NCBI GenBank assembly: GCA_009739215.1
Contig: VSJF01000002.1
Span: forward strand, 1,240,001-1,304,000
DNA length: 64,000 nucleotides
Source: Floccularia luteovirens
Lineage: Eukaryota > Basidiomycota > Agaricomycetes > Agaricales > Squamanitaceae
Direction: 5' to 3'
Below the pieces are notes generated by a model that made no database searches, had not been told where the DNA came from, and saw only the letters and a list, made by a program, of their open reading frames with translations. The position numbers and the translations under genes are program-made. Of this stretch, positions 1 to 13,500 are shown piece after piece; the first letter of the stretch is position 1, and each line of letters begins with the position of its first letter.

Positions 1-2886
1 TTGCTTTTCCAGCCATCTTGGGGGATCGGCATAACTGAGTCTCCCTAGGGTCACGATGAACATATGATTCAGGCCATTGAATGGTCGGCGCGGCGCATGG
101 TGAAGAGCTTGTCCTAAATTTAAGGCAGGCTCCAAACCTGAAACTAGGTAGTGAAGTACAAACAATGCATGGTTCAGCGTTCGAACGATCCTATTAATTC
201 AAGTGTGTAGATATCACGAAATGTACGAGATATCAAACTACTTACGACGATGCTGATTCCACCGAAATCATTGAGAGTTCATCATCTTCCCACAAAGGGG
301 AGGTAACTTGGGTTAGGAACAGGACAAGCGACGGCACTACGACATGAGATGTCACTAATATTGAGTGGGATTCTGAGTCCCACATTGACAGGAGAGCAAA
401 AAACATGAGAATGTACACCTTGATAGTTTGAAACTAGAAACCATAAGTTAAAAATAATAGTAAGCCAATGAAAGCATGTTTTAAACCTCGATGCCAATAC
501 GAGTTTCATCCACGAGAAGCGAGCACATCCTTTCGATATACGGCAATGTGGCAATATCTTTCGCATTTTCCTTCTCTACATCCGATCTGGAGGGGCGTAG
601 GAGGATACGATGAAGGTGCCGATCTACAGTCCTGTAAATTAGGTATACATAGATATAGGAACAACTGACATACGAGTAGCCAATAAAACGAGCAATCGAC
701 AGGTTCGTAACAAAACCCAGGAGGGTTGAGACTCGTGTAAAAGGGTCAAAATACTTTCTCTTTTTGATGCTATTATAGCGATTCTATGAAGAAATTTGAA
801 TGAAAGTTCGAGAATAGGTGATTTACTAACTGCTTGAGTGATACATCAGAGACGTTGAAGCATAAGGACTCGAGGAACAAAAGAGTTTTGTCAATTAGGA
901 GATCATTATCCTGGAATTGCTTCGGCGGAGCGAAGTGCTCTCGAATTGCATTGCATATAACATTCATCAAATGTGTACCGTTTCCGGTGTCTCCAGCCCT
1001 GTCAGCAAGCAGGGAGATACTGAACTTGGGCAGTGAATAAGATAATGTTGTTAACAGGTCCAGTAAGGAAGCCAAGACCATAAACTATTGGTAGATTAGT
1101 TGAATAGTTTCGTACATGACAGCCCGACATACGTGTTTTGTGACTGCGAAACAAGATATTACCACAATCAATGCACCAGAAATATCATTTTGCAAACCCT
1201 CGTAGTCGGGACTTTTCACAGAGTTTGCGATTGCCTCGAATATTGTGAGACATGCTGCAGAATGATTTGCTGCAATTGAAGGATCCAAAGACGGTTCGTC
1301 GTATATTTTCGGCAGGAGGTGCACTGTAGGGTGCTCGTTCTGCGCAAGGCTGTGTGTCAATAAAATGCGAGAAAGCTACAGATTATCGTTGTCACTGTTG
1401 AGGTAAATTATGTTAGGATAGAAGTTTACCTCAGCCTTGGGATCGATATGTTTCACAGTGTCAAAGTCTTCTATCTCCAACTCATCAACATCTTCCATTA
1501 TAATATCGTCGGAATCGAGATTCATTTTCTGCAGGTGAAGACCGTGGCATAGGTGAACTGCCAGGAATATTAGGCAGGCTAGGTTGACTAATAGGGTGTT
1601 GTTGTACTATCATCGAATTAGGGTCATGATCTGATACATTACTTTCGATTAATCTTTCTTTTCCTTTCTTGGTCAGCACTTGACTAGAAGGAAGTACACG
1701 AGGTGTATCGATGAACGCATTTTGAAACCCGGGAAGCATCGCTGAGGTCTTGGGCTTTCCTGGAGATCTGTGCACGTGTGTTTTTGGTGGGTCTTTATGT
1801 TTTATACTCTGGATAACGGGTGATCGAAGGGGTATCCCTCCGGGTTGAGCTGAGGTGGTGGAATGGTTCCACCCAGACATTTGTGAAGAATTCATGATTG
1901 GGGTAGACGGTACCTCTTTCCAAGGTTTTTTATGCCCACGAACAGATGGAGGAGGTTTCCTAATTGTAGACTCTAGTTCTTGTTGCTGTGACCCCTGTGA
2001 ACACTTCGATGCACGTACTTGGGAGTAACTTACCTTGAAGATGAACTGAGTTTTCAGCCTTTCAATTTCTTCTTGCATGTCCTTTTGGATTCGGACCTGT
2101 TTAGCATCCGCATTATCCTTCGCTGCTTGAAATTTAGCTATCTGCAACTGATGCTCTCGGGAATCCTGACTCGAATTCAGGTTACACAGCTGTTCCTACA
2201 AAATTGGATGTCGTACCTTTTCAATGTGCTTTCTCAATATACTTATTTCACCCTCCCTTTTGAGTTTAACCTCTGTAGCTTCTTTCAACGCGTTTTGCAT
2301 TTCTAGGTTTTCTTTGCGTAACTGTGACAAGAGGTGAATACGTGAAAGAAGTGACCAGAACACTAACCTCTTCTAACTTGAGCTGGAATTCTTTGATTTG
2401 CGTAGCTGAAGGATGCCTGTTATCGATATTCATACCAGATGTGGGCAGGTGTTTCATTGTATTCCGTGAATTTGGGCGCGAGTTATTATTATTAGGCCGG
2501 GTGTCATGATTATAATGCCGGTTTCTAGGTTGTACATAGTGGTTATCAGTGGTGGGCGGGAAACTCTGCTGATTGTGTGTAATTGACCTAGGAGGGAAAG
2601 GTGGGGTTGACTGATTTCGAATTCTTAAGCTTACAGCTTGATGACCACCAACGGCATACGACCCATCAACCTGAATACTGATTTCTGGCAAGTCTTCGGA
2701 TTGCGTAGAACCACTGCCTATCCCTGGTTTCCAGCCTGTTTCTGTTTTAAGCCTCTTGGTAGCTAGTGGGTGAGGAGAAAGAGAGTTTGCTTGAGACAAG
2801 TACTTTTGCTCTTCCTTGTCTAGAAGAGCTAAGGTTTGGTCATCCAAGACGAGATCATCAGGGAAATAATCATCGGAATCATCCAT
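1..2886 (-). CDS. ATRIP/Rad26/Ddc2-like DNA-damage checkpoint protein (3' end cut by window)
   Basis: Probable partner subunit of the ATR/Mec1/Rad3 kinase, which brings the kinase to RPA-coated single-stranded DNA. The start is the ATG at 2886; longer open frame upstream has no ATG. The N-terminus is strongly acidic (MDDSDDYFPDDLVLDD), like the RPA-binding recruitment motif of ATRIP proteins. A basic/polar linker follows, then a coiled coil at about 2400-2050 (LRKENLEMQNALKEATEV, then IQKDMQEEIERLKTQ), then a long helical region. I could splice further exons through 1360-1133, 1084-about 815, about 800-610 and the last 560 bases with in-phase GT-AG introns (for example 1085-1132). The frame stays open at base 1 (ending near SYADPPRWLEK), so the C-terminus lies outside the window. 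Family assignment rests on architecture rather than a unique motif; another coiled-coil checkpoint protein is possible. Confidence 0.65.
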
Positions 2887-3162
2887 GTTCGCTGTTGGTG
2901 TTGGAATATATAAGTATGTGACACAATCACTTTCACTGAGTGACAAGGTTGGCAGAAAATAGAATATGACTCGCGTGGTATTACGTAATGATTCGTTGCA
3001 CTGTCTTTACTTCTCCAAGCATCAACCAACGCGTCTGGACTTTAGTGTTTTAATGCTGAAACAGAGCTGTCAGTAATCTTACACTGTGTGCTCGCTCCAC
3101 CCTTCAACATCTCATCAAGTCACAGAGCCTGATTTCACACCTCATCCATTCGCCGAAATCAT

Positions 3163-6100
3163 ATGGACGCTAACCACACTAATCACAGCGGGGCCGTCGT
3201 ATCTGCCAAGATGGACGACGAAAGAGCCAGACATGCAAAGCGTCTCGAACTGAAGGCACTTAATAGCAACCTTGTTGTTTCAGGTGAACATAACATCTCG
3301 CCGTTTCTAAGTAGTCATGATGTTGAGATGGAGAGCACAGAGCCTGCAAAGCTGGACTCGTCCTTGAAACGACACACAGCGCTCATAAAACGTATTAAAC
3401 TGTCCATGGCTATAGAAAATCGCGATCAGATTCTCAAAGACATTGATACGTTGTCATTGGAAAAGTATATTGATGAAATTGCCTTGGCCGTTGTGGAAGG
3501 GCTTGTGCGATGTAAAACAGAACGAGATATCTGGGGTGCCGTACAGGTATGTCTACAATGTATACATTCTATCCTGATACTTGACTGCTGTTTCCAAGAT
3601 TATATCCTCATTACATCGTCGCTTCTCAAAGACTTTTACTCCCGTTCTCGTTACGTCCCTCGGGGCCGCTTTGAACCCTCCACCACGTGCAACCTTGAAC
3701 GCGATGGCACCGGAGCAACGCGAGAAAGAAGATAGCGCTCGTGTAACACGGCAGAGGCCAATACTTCGTGTATGCTCCGAATTGGCTCTCGTTGGTATAA
3801 TCAAGAATAGCCCCGAACGAAGTGGAGGAGAATGGATCATGAAAGCAATACGAGAACTCGTAAGCAGGTTATATATGCGACGTCAACCTCGCATTTACAT
3901 CATTTCTAGTTATCGAATGACCCTAGTTTATCATCGTTGCCCTTACTGACGACTTTCCTCAAGTCGTACTCGCGCCCATTTCTTGGAATAACGCCACCTT
4001 CCCATAAGCAAACTTCCAGCAGCAGTGACAATGGTCCAGTTCTAGGTAATCAATCAGAAGATGATAGTACCAGTTCTTCTTTCGGTAAGGAAGAAGAACT
4101 TGTTGAGCAAGACATTCGCGAACGTTTCAAAAGAATGTGCGAAGGATATTTCGGTGATGTTTGCAAGAAGCTAGTCATAGAACACAAGGTACATTCCTTC
4201 CTACAGATCGTAGTCCTTCGCTCATATACGCTTCATAGCGCTTGCAAGAACAGGATAGGAGGAATCACGAGGCATATATTCGGTCTGGCGAGATTTTCGA
4301 GGACCGTCAACAAGCATACGAGAAAATGACAAAAGGATATGAGAAATTGTTTACGAGTTGCCAGTCGTAAGTATGTCAATGCACCATATCTTTGTCAGTA
4401 CTAACGGGCCATTAGTCTATCTGAGTTACTTTACCTCCCTTTGCCACCACTCCCGACGAACTCGCAAAGATCTGACTCGGTATTAATTGGATTGAATACT
4501 CACCAGACGCTTGGGGAAGATAATGAAGAAGTTCTTGCAAATGGTGGAAAATGGGAGGATGAAGAAGAACGTCGATTCTTTGAAGATATACAAGACCTGA
4601 AAGATTTTGTTCCTAGCAGTATACTGGGCATCAGTGAAGCTCCTGAGCAAGAGGAAGATAATGTTAAGGAAAAAGAGAGGCAGGAACAAGAAGAGGAAGA
4701 AGTCCGAAAGTTGACGGAAGAGTTGGAAAAACTAGGAGGAGCCCAGTCAGGAGAGACCCAACTGACCAACGGTAGGCAGGATCAAGAACCAGCAGTGGAG
4801 AGGTAGGTATTCTATACCAGTAGGGAAAGTCCGTCACGCAGACTTCTTTCTAGATCAGCTACTCCGACATCTGCGTCTGAAACGCCAAAAGCAGGGACTC
4901 CTCCACTGTCACCTCAAATTGTGCCTCAAGGACCTTCTCAACTACTGACGGCACTTCTGGTTCGCCTTCCTGATGCGACGAATCGTACGTTGATAGACCA
5001 AGCAGCAATTGATTTCGCATTCCTCAATTCCAAAGCTGCTCGGAAACGGCTTGTAAAGGTAAGATCCATTTTTTTTCGATGCAAGTCCCGCTGCTGCTCA
5101 ATACCCTCAAGTTTCTCTGCCAAGTACCAAAAAATCGAATAGACCTACTTCCCCACTATTCCAGACTCGTTGCAACATTGAATAAGTACATGCCTGATAT
5201 TGGGACAGATCTTACCGCATTTGTAAGAACACGATCCTCGATGATCTCGTACCTTTTTATTAAAATGTATATTTCATAGCTTGACGACGAGTTCCGATAT
5301 CTACAAAGAAAAAAGAATGTTGTTAAAGAGCTTGCTGAGGTCAGACTGAAGGTAAGTTGCCCGCTATCTTCCCGTGTCCTTCTGTGATATGTCATCCACA
5401 GAATATCACCTACCTTTCCAACCTCACAAAATTCCGGGTAGTACCTCCCCACTTCATTTTGCATGTGTTCAAAGTCTGTTTGGATGACTTTTCTGGTAGC
5501 AATGTCGAGAACATTGCCCTACTTCTGGAAGGTTGCGGAAGGTTTCTGCTTAGAAGTGAGGATACGTCTCAACGCTTTGGTACAATGGTATTCTACTTGA
5601 TCTATATTTTTCCTTCTATACCCTACTTATATCTCTAAATCAGCTGGAGCTTATGAAACGAAAACAGAGCATGCAGCATTTTGATCATCGACAACTATTA
5701 TTATTGGAAAATGCTTACTATCAGGTCCTTTTACATCAGGTTTATCTTAATCACAAATACTGACAGTCGAGTCAGTGTAACCCACCAGAGCGCTCCCCAA
5801 GGCAAGAGAAAGTGCGTACGCCTATGGAGCTCTTCATACGCCATATAATGCACGATGTTCTCGCTAAAAGGACCATCGACAAGGTGCTCAAACTCATCCG
5901 AAAGCTTGATTGGGATGATCGAGAAGTTAGGACCGTGTTACACAAAGTTTTCACGAAACCTTGGAAAATCAGGTACAGTAACATCAGCCTTTTGGCAATG
6001 TTAACCTATGACCTGCAACGATATCGGCCTGCATTTGCGATTTCTGTTGTGGATCAAGTGCTCGAAGACATAAGAAGGGGCCTGGAGCAGAATATTTATA

Positions 6101-7517
6101 GTACTAATCAGAGGAGACTTGCCAGTATAAAGTACCTCGGAGAACTGTACATATATCGGTTGCTTAGTTCTGGCATCATTTTTGATACACTCTGGTCTCT
6201 GGTAACATTCGGGCATCGTGAGTACTGAAGCATCATTATATTGAGTGCACTGACGATCCTCTTTTTAGTTGATAGTAGACCATTACCTCACCAGATTGTT
6301 CCTCTTGATATGCCTGATGACTTTTTCCGGATCCGGCTTGTTTGTGTGCTTTTAGATACTTGTGGGATGTGTTTCGACCGAGGGACACAGAAGAAAAAGC
6401 TCGACAACTTCTTGACTTTCCTTCAGGTGATTGATGATGTTTTTTTCGTTACGAGCTCGGCACCTAACTTGGTATATCAGTATTATGTCCACTGCAAAGA
6501 ACCCCTCCCAATGGATGTGGATTTTATGCTTTCTGACTCACTTGAGGTTCGTCATATTCACGTCTTTTTGAAAATAATATCAAATATGATCTTAGGCTGT
6601 GAGACCTCAACTGAAATTGGCCAAGAGCATAGAAGAGGCGGCGGTCGCAGTGGATGATATGATGAACTCCGCGTTCCAGGGTCTGGGTAAGTATTCCTTT
6701 TCTCTAATGTGTAGCGGTGTGCTTGAATTGATCGTCTAGAGGGACAAAGTGATAATAGTGGCGATGATAGTGCTGACGAAGGCGAACGACGTGAAGGTGA
6801 GCAGGAAGAGGAAGAGGAGGAAGAAGATGGGAGTCAAGAATCGCCTGTAAGACAAGACCAGTTCATCCAATTATCCGAAACCTCCCTGATAATTCTTAGG
6901 TCGAAGATCGTCCGCATTCACCAGAACAAGATGAAAAGGTGGTTCTCGCAAATAACACAAACTCACAAGATCACCTTGGTCCATCGGAGGAAGCAGAGGC
7001 CGAATTTGCCAAAGAGCTCGCCAAGTTGGTTACTGACACCTCCGCTGAATCGAGGAAGGTTGATAAGAAGACCGCATTGGCACTTTGGGATTCCTCGGTT
7101 CTACCTCCTGCTGTCCGTAAGAAACGAAATGAAGATAATGAAGAGGAGGGAGAGACCTCCACAACAAATGGGAACCATATGATGAATTTCACAGTTATTA
7201 CTAAACGTGGCAATAAACAACTTGTAAGGCTATTCATATACGAGAATAATTTCTGACATCCTTGCCAGACTCGTCAATTAGCAGTGCCATCCGAGTCTGC
7301 CTTGGCGATACATACACGCTCAGCACAATTGCAAGATAAAGTAGAACAGCAACATCTGAAGCGTCTGGTGCTTGACTATGAGCAGCGCGAGGAAGCCGAA
7401 GAGCTTAAAGGTCTGATTACGCCTTATCTATCCATTGTTTTGTATGAAACTGAACCAACGAAAGCCCTCGAAGCTCGCGGTCGTACTGGTGCAGTCAAGA
7501 TTCGATATGTTGGATGA
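3163..7517 (+). CDS. NMD2: UPF2/NMD2, nonsense-mediated mRNA decay regulator
   Basis: UPF2 bridges UPF1 and UPF3 in nonsense-mediated mRNA decay. Start is the ATG at 3163; stop TGA at 7515-7517 after an AVKIRYVG tail. Many short introns split the frame. Three MIF4G-type helical domains are expected and visible: the first around 3163-4380, an acidic linker with FEDIQDLKDFVP (4590-4620) before the second (about 4920-5760), and the third from 5770, which carries the family signature PRQEKVRTPMELFIRH. An acidic stretch (6730-6850) and the UPF1-binding region follow, with FTVITKRGNKQ near 7190 and a basic/acidic helix after it. The match to UPF2 over its whole length is strong. The next gene on the same strand is a kinase 560 bp downstream; nothing suggests co-regulation. 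Confidence 0.93.
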
Positions 7518-8075
7518 TCAATTAGCTTGACCAATCTTATTGGCCAAATTTATTGCCGTTATTGCGATACACTTGGGGCATGACATCGTCACTGGTGCTT
7601 AGAGGCAAGTCCCAGGGGCTCCTTTATCACCTTCTGTCAATGGCTACATGCCATTCATACAAAACGTGATGCAGACTTGGTTCTAATACACTCTTGTACC
7701 CGTTGATATGCACTGGGTATAACCGTCATGAGCTACGACCAAGAAGCATAACTGGTTCTCAACAATAGTTACTCGAATTGTTCACAACTTCAGTATCTGT
7801 ATAGCGAGCCTGTATGGATATATACAGACATTTTATCGTATAATTGGTCCGTGCACTCTATAAGTGAAGTCATAGAACATGGAGACTCCGATACATATTA
7901 GTTTGCACAACAATACACTCTAACATAAACAGTCACTGGTGAACTGTCCACGCAGCGCCAATATTATCCACGATGTTGGCTTGTTTGCGATAAACACTCA
8001 CTCTCATCTTGAAGATTATCCCCAGCAGGTACCTTGGCGGAGATAACGACAGATAATATATGCGAGCGTGTATCA
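7518..8075. other. Intergenic: UPF2 3' region and kinase 5' region
   Basis: No coding-like open frame or RNA gene is apparent. It should hold the UPF2 terminator/polyadenylation region and the promoter of the downstream kinase. Confidence 0.5.
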
Positions 8076-9663
8076 ATGAATTCAAGTCAGGTGGATGAAG
8101 AACTGAATGCATCAGTATTACAGTCACAAAGCCTACCGTTCGACCCGCCAGATCCAGTTCGATTTACGACTCAGCTGGAAATATCGAGGGATAAATGGTA
8201 TAGATACAACCAATATATTCGTGGTCCGAGAATAGGAAAAGGGAAACATGGAGAGGTTTATCTTTGCGATGATGGACATGTGGATGCTCGCCAAGTGGTT
8301 CGTAACCTGGTCTTAATATCTTTCTGATGATTATTGACCGGATTTTAGGCTCTGAAGATTGTCAAACGCAATCACCCACGCGACAGAATTAAGCTATTGA
8401 GGAGAAATTACCAGCAGCAAAATGAGACTACCGGTTCCGCTTCCAGCGCTTCAAAGGTTCCCCCTCTTAGCAGCACGGAAAACAGTATTCGAAAGGAAAT
8501 CTCAATCATGAAGAAATGTAGACATGCCAACCTAGTTCATCTGCTTGAAGTCATAGATGACCCTTCGCAAGACAAGATATTCATCGGCAAGTCTGTTTCT
8601 AGACTCCTATTTGGAGCACATGATAACACGTTGCCTTCTCTAGCAATGGAGTATCTGTCAGGAGGTCCTGTGGAATGGTCCACACCGGATGGGAAACCCA
8701 TGTTGACTCTACGACAGAGCCGGCGAATAATTCGCGATGTAATAAATGGAATTGAATATCGTATGTGTTGCCACCATCACCCAACATTTACCCTGAAATC
8801 TAATCTTATCTGTAGTACATTTTCACGGAATCATCCATCGCGACATCAAACCTGCAAATCTTTTGTATACCAGAAATCATGGAACGACAAAAATCATAGA
8901 CTTCGGAGTTTCTCACTTCATGGTTGCGAACACATCAAAGTCCCAAACGTCAAGTCAAGCATCTGATGACCGTTCAGAAGACAGTATTCTTTTCCCAGAA
9001 TCAGATTTATTGAAGACGATAGGCACGCCATCTTTCCTTGCACCGGAAGTAGTTTGGTTCTCAGATGAAGTCAAAAGTCAATCTTCCACATCACGGGTCA
9101 GCGTTCTCTTGTCTTCTTTTCCTGGAATTCGTAGTTCAGGCTCTAGTTCTTCGAGCAGCCTACCAAGTCAACGGCCGCCAGTCACTAAAGCAATTGATAT
9201 CTGGTCGCTTGCTGTGACATTTTACTGCTTTTTATTTGGTCATACTCCTTTCAATGTACCATCCTCAAGTAATGAGAATGCCCATGAATTCACACTTTAC
9301 AACAAAATATGCACGCAAGACTGGTTAGTTGATGAAACTATGGGCGCGGATGAAGTCCCTACAGGGGGAAGACACCCTAATGATCAATCTAGCGAAGGGT
9401 TTGCTATTATCAACATACTTGGGAAGATGCTACAAAAAGATCCCAAGAAACGAATTAACATAGGAGAGCTGAAGGTAAGTAGGAGGGTTATCATAGACTA
9501 TACTATCATTTCCTGACAAGTGTCAAAGAAGCAGGATTGGATTCTGAAGGACGTTGCTGATCCAAGAGATTGGTTACGTAGAACTTCACCCAAGGGGGCG
9601 GAAGTGAGTTGGATGAAATCTATGGGCAACAAAGTAACTGGGCTTTTACCCAACCAACGTTGA
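8076..9663 (+). CDS. Serine/threonine protein kinase, CaMKK/Ssp1-Sak1-like
   Basis: Protein kinase of the group that phosphorylates AMPK/Snf1-type kinases (fission yeast Ssp1; budding yeast Sak1/Tos3/Elm1; animal CaMKK). The first in-frame ATG is at 8076; the frame upstream opens only with TTG. Visible motifs in order: glycine loop IGKGKHGEVYL (8230s), the ALKIVK lysine after the first intron (about 8350), an insert rich in Ser/Gln, the IRKEISIMKKCRHANL helix, the AMEYLSGGPVEW hinge, HRDIKPANLLY catalytic loop across the intron ending near 8815, the IDFGVSHF magnesium loop, and GTPSFLAPEVVW. The GG-P hinge and the insert between the lysine and helix C are typical of CaMKK-like enzymes. The last exon begins after an intron from about 9474 and ends in KDVADPRDWLRR, then TGA at 9661-9663. 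All catalytic residues are present. Confidence 0.88.
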
Positions 9664-10599
9664 AATACACTACAGTGCTGCTGCTGGCTCGCATTTACTA
9701 TATTATTTATTTCCGTTCATCGTTTCTAACTACAGAATATTCCGAATATGTTGTCGACATTTCATATTGTATCTAAACATATCTACTAAAGGTTGGAGAC
9801 ACGTCTAGCTGTCTCTAGCAGTCCCTAAATGCCTCCTGGACATAAAAAAAGTTCTGGTGGGAATGAAAGTGACCTAGAAGTTACACATAGTAGCCATAAA
9901 CCAAGCAATCCCAAGAAGCCAGCTGCTCAAAGCCATAGTGAGGCACGTAAGTTCCAATGCTACTTTTTGCCGCCTTGCGCGTATCATGATACTGAAGAAT
10001 ATTGTGAAAAGCTGGCGTTGAGATTGATTGAGGTTGGTGAAGTGCCAACTATTCACATATTTCATCCAGAAACAGTGTTCCAAGTACAAAACTTGTAGGT
10101 GGTTGATACCCTCTACATTGGGAGAGTTTTGGGCCTTCTACAGAGGGCATGCCTGTGAGCTTGGTGGTCACTTGACATCTCTTAATACTTTAAGGTGAAA
10201 TTCGGCCACAATCTCCAGCTGTGGGCCGTTGCAGATCAACTGAATTGCAATTGTTGATCAACCATGGGACCTGCAGAAGCGATTTGTATGAATTTCGAAA
10301 CCATGCGCAAGCACGTGTGACACCAATTTCGGAATGATCTGTGGGACCTCGTTCCAGCTCATACGTAGCAAGGATTAGGATTGTAATGCCCATTGTTTTT
10401 TGCCTGGATGAGTGCGTCAATGATCAGGTTTTTTTACCTAATGTATTTTCGTGAGAAAATAACCAAATTATCGCCTGGAGGCTGGACACATGAGGGACAG
10501 CTGGCAATACTACTTAAATATCTCGACACTGTGACGCGACTCTTATCTCTCGAAAACCTTCTTATTCACTACTCTTGCATAGTATCTTTTTTGGTCCAA
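9664..10599. other. Intergenic with a weak ORF
   Basis: Between the kinase stop and the SND1 start. The only coding-like content is the ORF from 9829 and a change of frame downstream of it (listed separately). The rest, including the presumed SND1 promoter after about 10300, shows no recognisable element. Confidence 0.45.
9829..10098 (+). CDS. Hypothetical short ORF or gene remnant
   Basis: ATG-started 89-residue frame. The first 40 residues are Ser/Lys/Pro-rich and look disordered; then comes FQCYFLPPCAYHDTEEYC with several cysteines. After the stop, a second open stretch in another frame (about 10070-10195) carries WLIPSTLGEFWAFYRG and ends in TGA, without an obvious intron joining them. 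I do not recognise a family. It may be a small lineage-specific gene, the 5' part of a decayed gene, or chance. Confidence 0.25.
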   Translation: MPPGHKKSSGGNESDLEVTHSSHKPSNPKKPAAQSHSEARKFQCYFLPPCAYHDTEEYCEKLALRLIEVGEVPTIHIFHPETVFQVQNL

Positions 10600-13500
10600 A
10601 TGTCTCTAAAAGCTGTCAGTGGTGTGTTTACGATATCTTTCTGCATACTTAATCACGGGCATACTCCGATTGTATACAGATTGTCAAATGTAACGGCTGA
10701 TCTTCCTCCTTAAATCGGATATGGACTAACCCAAGGCGTTTAGCCGTCATATCTGGCGACTCCCTGGTTCTCCGCGGTCGACCTGGTCCCCAAGGACAAC
10801 CACCAAAAGAAAGGTGCGTAATTCATTGTGTTCAAAATGTGTGGAGAAGAACTTGATAGCATTTCCCAGAGTTTTACATCTTGCCGACATCGCAGCTCCG
10901 AGGCTTGGTACTTTAAACAGAGATGATGAGGTCTGTATTCCAAGTTGAAAAATTGATTTATTTCTCACTAGATTGTTGGAATCAGCCGTGGGCTTTTGAA
11001 TCCCGCGAATTTTTGCGTGCATTAAGTGTTGGGAAAGAAGTCACGTTTACATCTATTCATTCACTGCCGTCCAACGACGATGTTCCACGCGATGTCGGGA
11101 ATGCAGAAATTGGAGGAGTTGATCTAGCCACAGAATTGATTTCCAATGGTTGGGCGAAACTCAAAGAAAACAAGAGGGAGTCAACAGAAGAAGACATTAA
11201 AAAGAAAGACCTGGAGAACGAAGCCAAAGCTGCGGGTAAAGGCATTTGGAATCCTCATGGACCCCAGGTTTGTAGCTTTGATTTTGGGACCAACATCCTC
11301 CACATTTTTCATAATTTAATAGTTCTATTCCTTCTTATCTAGGCACGCAATGTTCACCATTCTATGCCATCCGACTCTCAAGCATTCGTCACAGAATGGA
11401 AAGGGAAACAGATTGACGGTGTGGAGTCATTCAGACTCATTATTGCAGTGATGTTTTCTTAAGCTTGAATTTCCAGCTATTGTGGAACAAGTTCGTGATG
11501 GAACAACAGTACGCGTTAGGCTACTAATGCCAGATGGAGACCATCAAATGGCCAATATTGCTTTGGCTGGCGTGCGTAGTGCACGCGTCTCATCCAAACA
11601 AGGCGAACCGTCAGAACCTTGGGGAGAAGAAGTACTGCTTTACATTTTTTCTCTAGTTTTCATCCCAATTAACACTTTTTGCTCAGGCCAAATTCTTCAC
11701 AGAATCGCGTCTTCTTCAACGACCGGTTAAGGTCCAGATATTATCTCTGCCCAATGCTACTGCCACTCCTTTTCAAACAAGTGCTACTGCTACTGCCCCA
11801 GCAACTGCAAGTATATTCATAGGACAGGGTTAGTCAGCAGAGCAACTTCCTTTCATCAACTATAATGACTTTTGAGGTTGTAGTCTTGCATCCTGCCGGT
11901 AACGTTGCTGAACACCTTGTTGCCGCTGGCCTCGCCCGCGTAGTGGACTGGCATGCTGGTATGTTGGCAAGTAGTGGAGGAATGGAACGACTGCGTGCTG
12001 CGGAAAAAGTTGCTAAAGAAAAACGCGCTTTCCTTTACGTCTCTTCGGCACCAGTCGCTGTTTCGAGTGACGGAACGCCGACCAATGGTCAGAATCGTCA
12101 CTTCGAAGGGACGGTTATTCGCATCTGGAGCGCCGACCAGATATCAGTTGTCGAAAAAGATGCTGGTAAAGAACATAGACTACAATTAAGTTCAACAAGA
12201 GGACCCAAGTATGGAATATCCTTTTATTTGTATGGTTCAGTTTCTAAATTCCTTCGAAGACTTGCAGATCCCAGACAAGCCTTCTATGCCCTAGAAGCTA
12301 AAGAGTTTCTGCGAAAGAAACTTATTGGAAAGCATGTTAAAGTTAGTATAGACTTCGTTCGACCACGAGAAGGAGAGTTCGAGGAACGTGAATGTGCCAC
12401 GGTTCGCTACGGAGGGCAAAATGCGTGAGCAGATCCCCATTTCACTTCTGTTTCGAGAGAACCTGTGCTTAACAACTTCATGAAGGAACATTGCAGAGCA
12501 GCTGATAGAAAAAGGTCTAGCAAGCGCTGTTCGTCACAAACGTGATGATGAAGACAGGGCTTCTGATTATGACAAACTAATGGCTGCTGAACAAGTGTAT
12601 GACAGTATTCACTCTATTTACAGTATTGCTCAATAATTTTATCCGGAGATAGAGCTGTTACTGAAACAAGAGGTATCCACTCCGGCAAGGAAATACCAGC
12701 TCCTAAACAACCACTTAACATATCTGAGGTATTTCTTTATTTCATTTTCTTATCACAAGCTCATAGAGATGATTATAAAGACACCTAGTCGCGCTAGTCA
12801 ATTCCAGAACGGATTCAAGCGTTTGGGCAAGATACCTGCAGTTGTGGAATATGTAGCAGCAGGATCACGATTCAAGTGAGCAGCCAATTCAGCGCACAAT
12901 CCTGCAAAAAATTGACGGCAGTCCCGTAGACTCTTCCTTCCTAAAGATAATCAAACTTTGACTCTTGTATTAGGGGGTAAGTGACTGTCAACATCCATGT
13001 TCTGACATTTATCCTAATCATCTAACTTATGCATAGGAATCCGCGCTCCTCGTACAGCACGATCAACAGCAGAAAAGAGTGAGCCATATGGAACTGAAGC
13101 CCTCGAATTTGCAACAAGAAAGTATATGCAACGCGATGTAGAATTTGAGGTAGAAACCACTGACAAATCAGGTGGTTTTATTGGAGCTATCTATCTTAAC
13201 AAAACCGAGAACGTAGCAATATCCCTTGTGAAGGAGGGGTTGGCCAGTGTCCATGGGTTCTCAGCTGATAGTCTTTCTTGGTCACGTCAATTGTATGATG
13301 CTGAGGTACGTCTCGATTGTATGCTGTACGTGGATACAAATGTAACATTTGTCTAGGCTGAAGCAAAAGCTGCTAAGCGGAGTGTTAGTGGGATTTGTTC
13401 CACTCCGCCGTTCGTGTTTCTGACGAGTTTGCGCAGTTATGGACAGACTTCGACGAGACTGCTGCTGCTGCTGAAGAAGTGAATGAAGAAACTGAAGTAG

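Noticed and set aside
282..566. 94-codon minus-strand frame as a separate gene
   Set aside because: Its sequence is explained by exons of the ATRIP-like gene in other frames, joined by in-phase introns.
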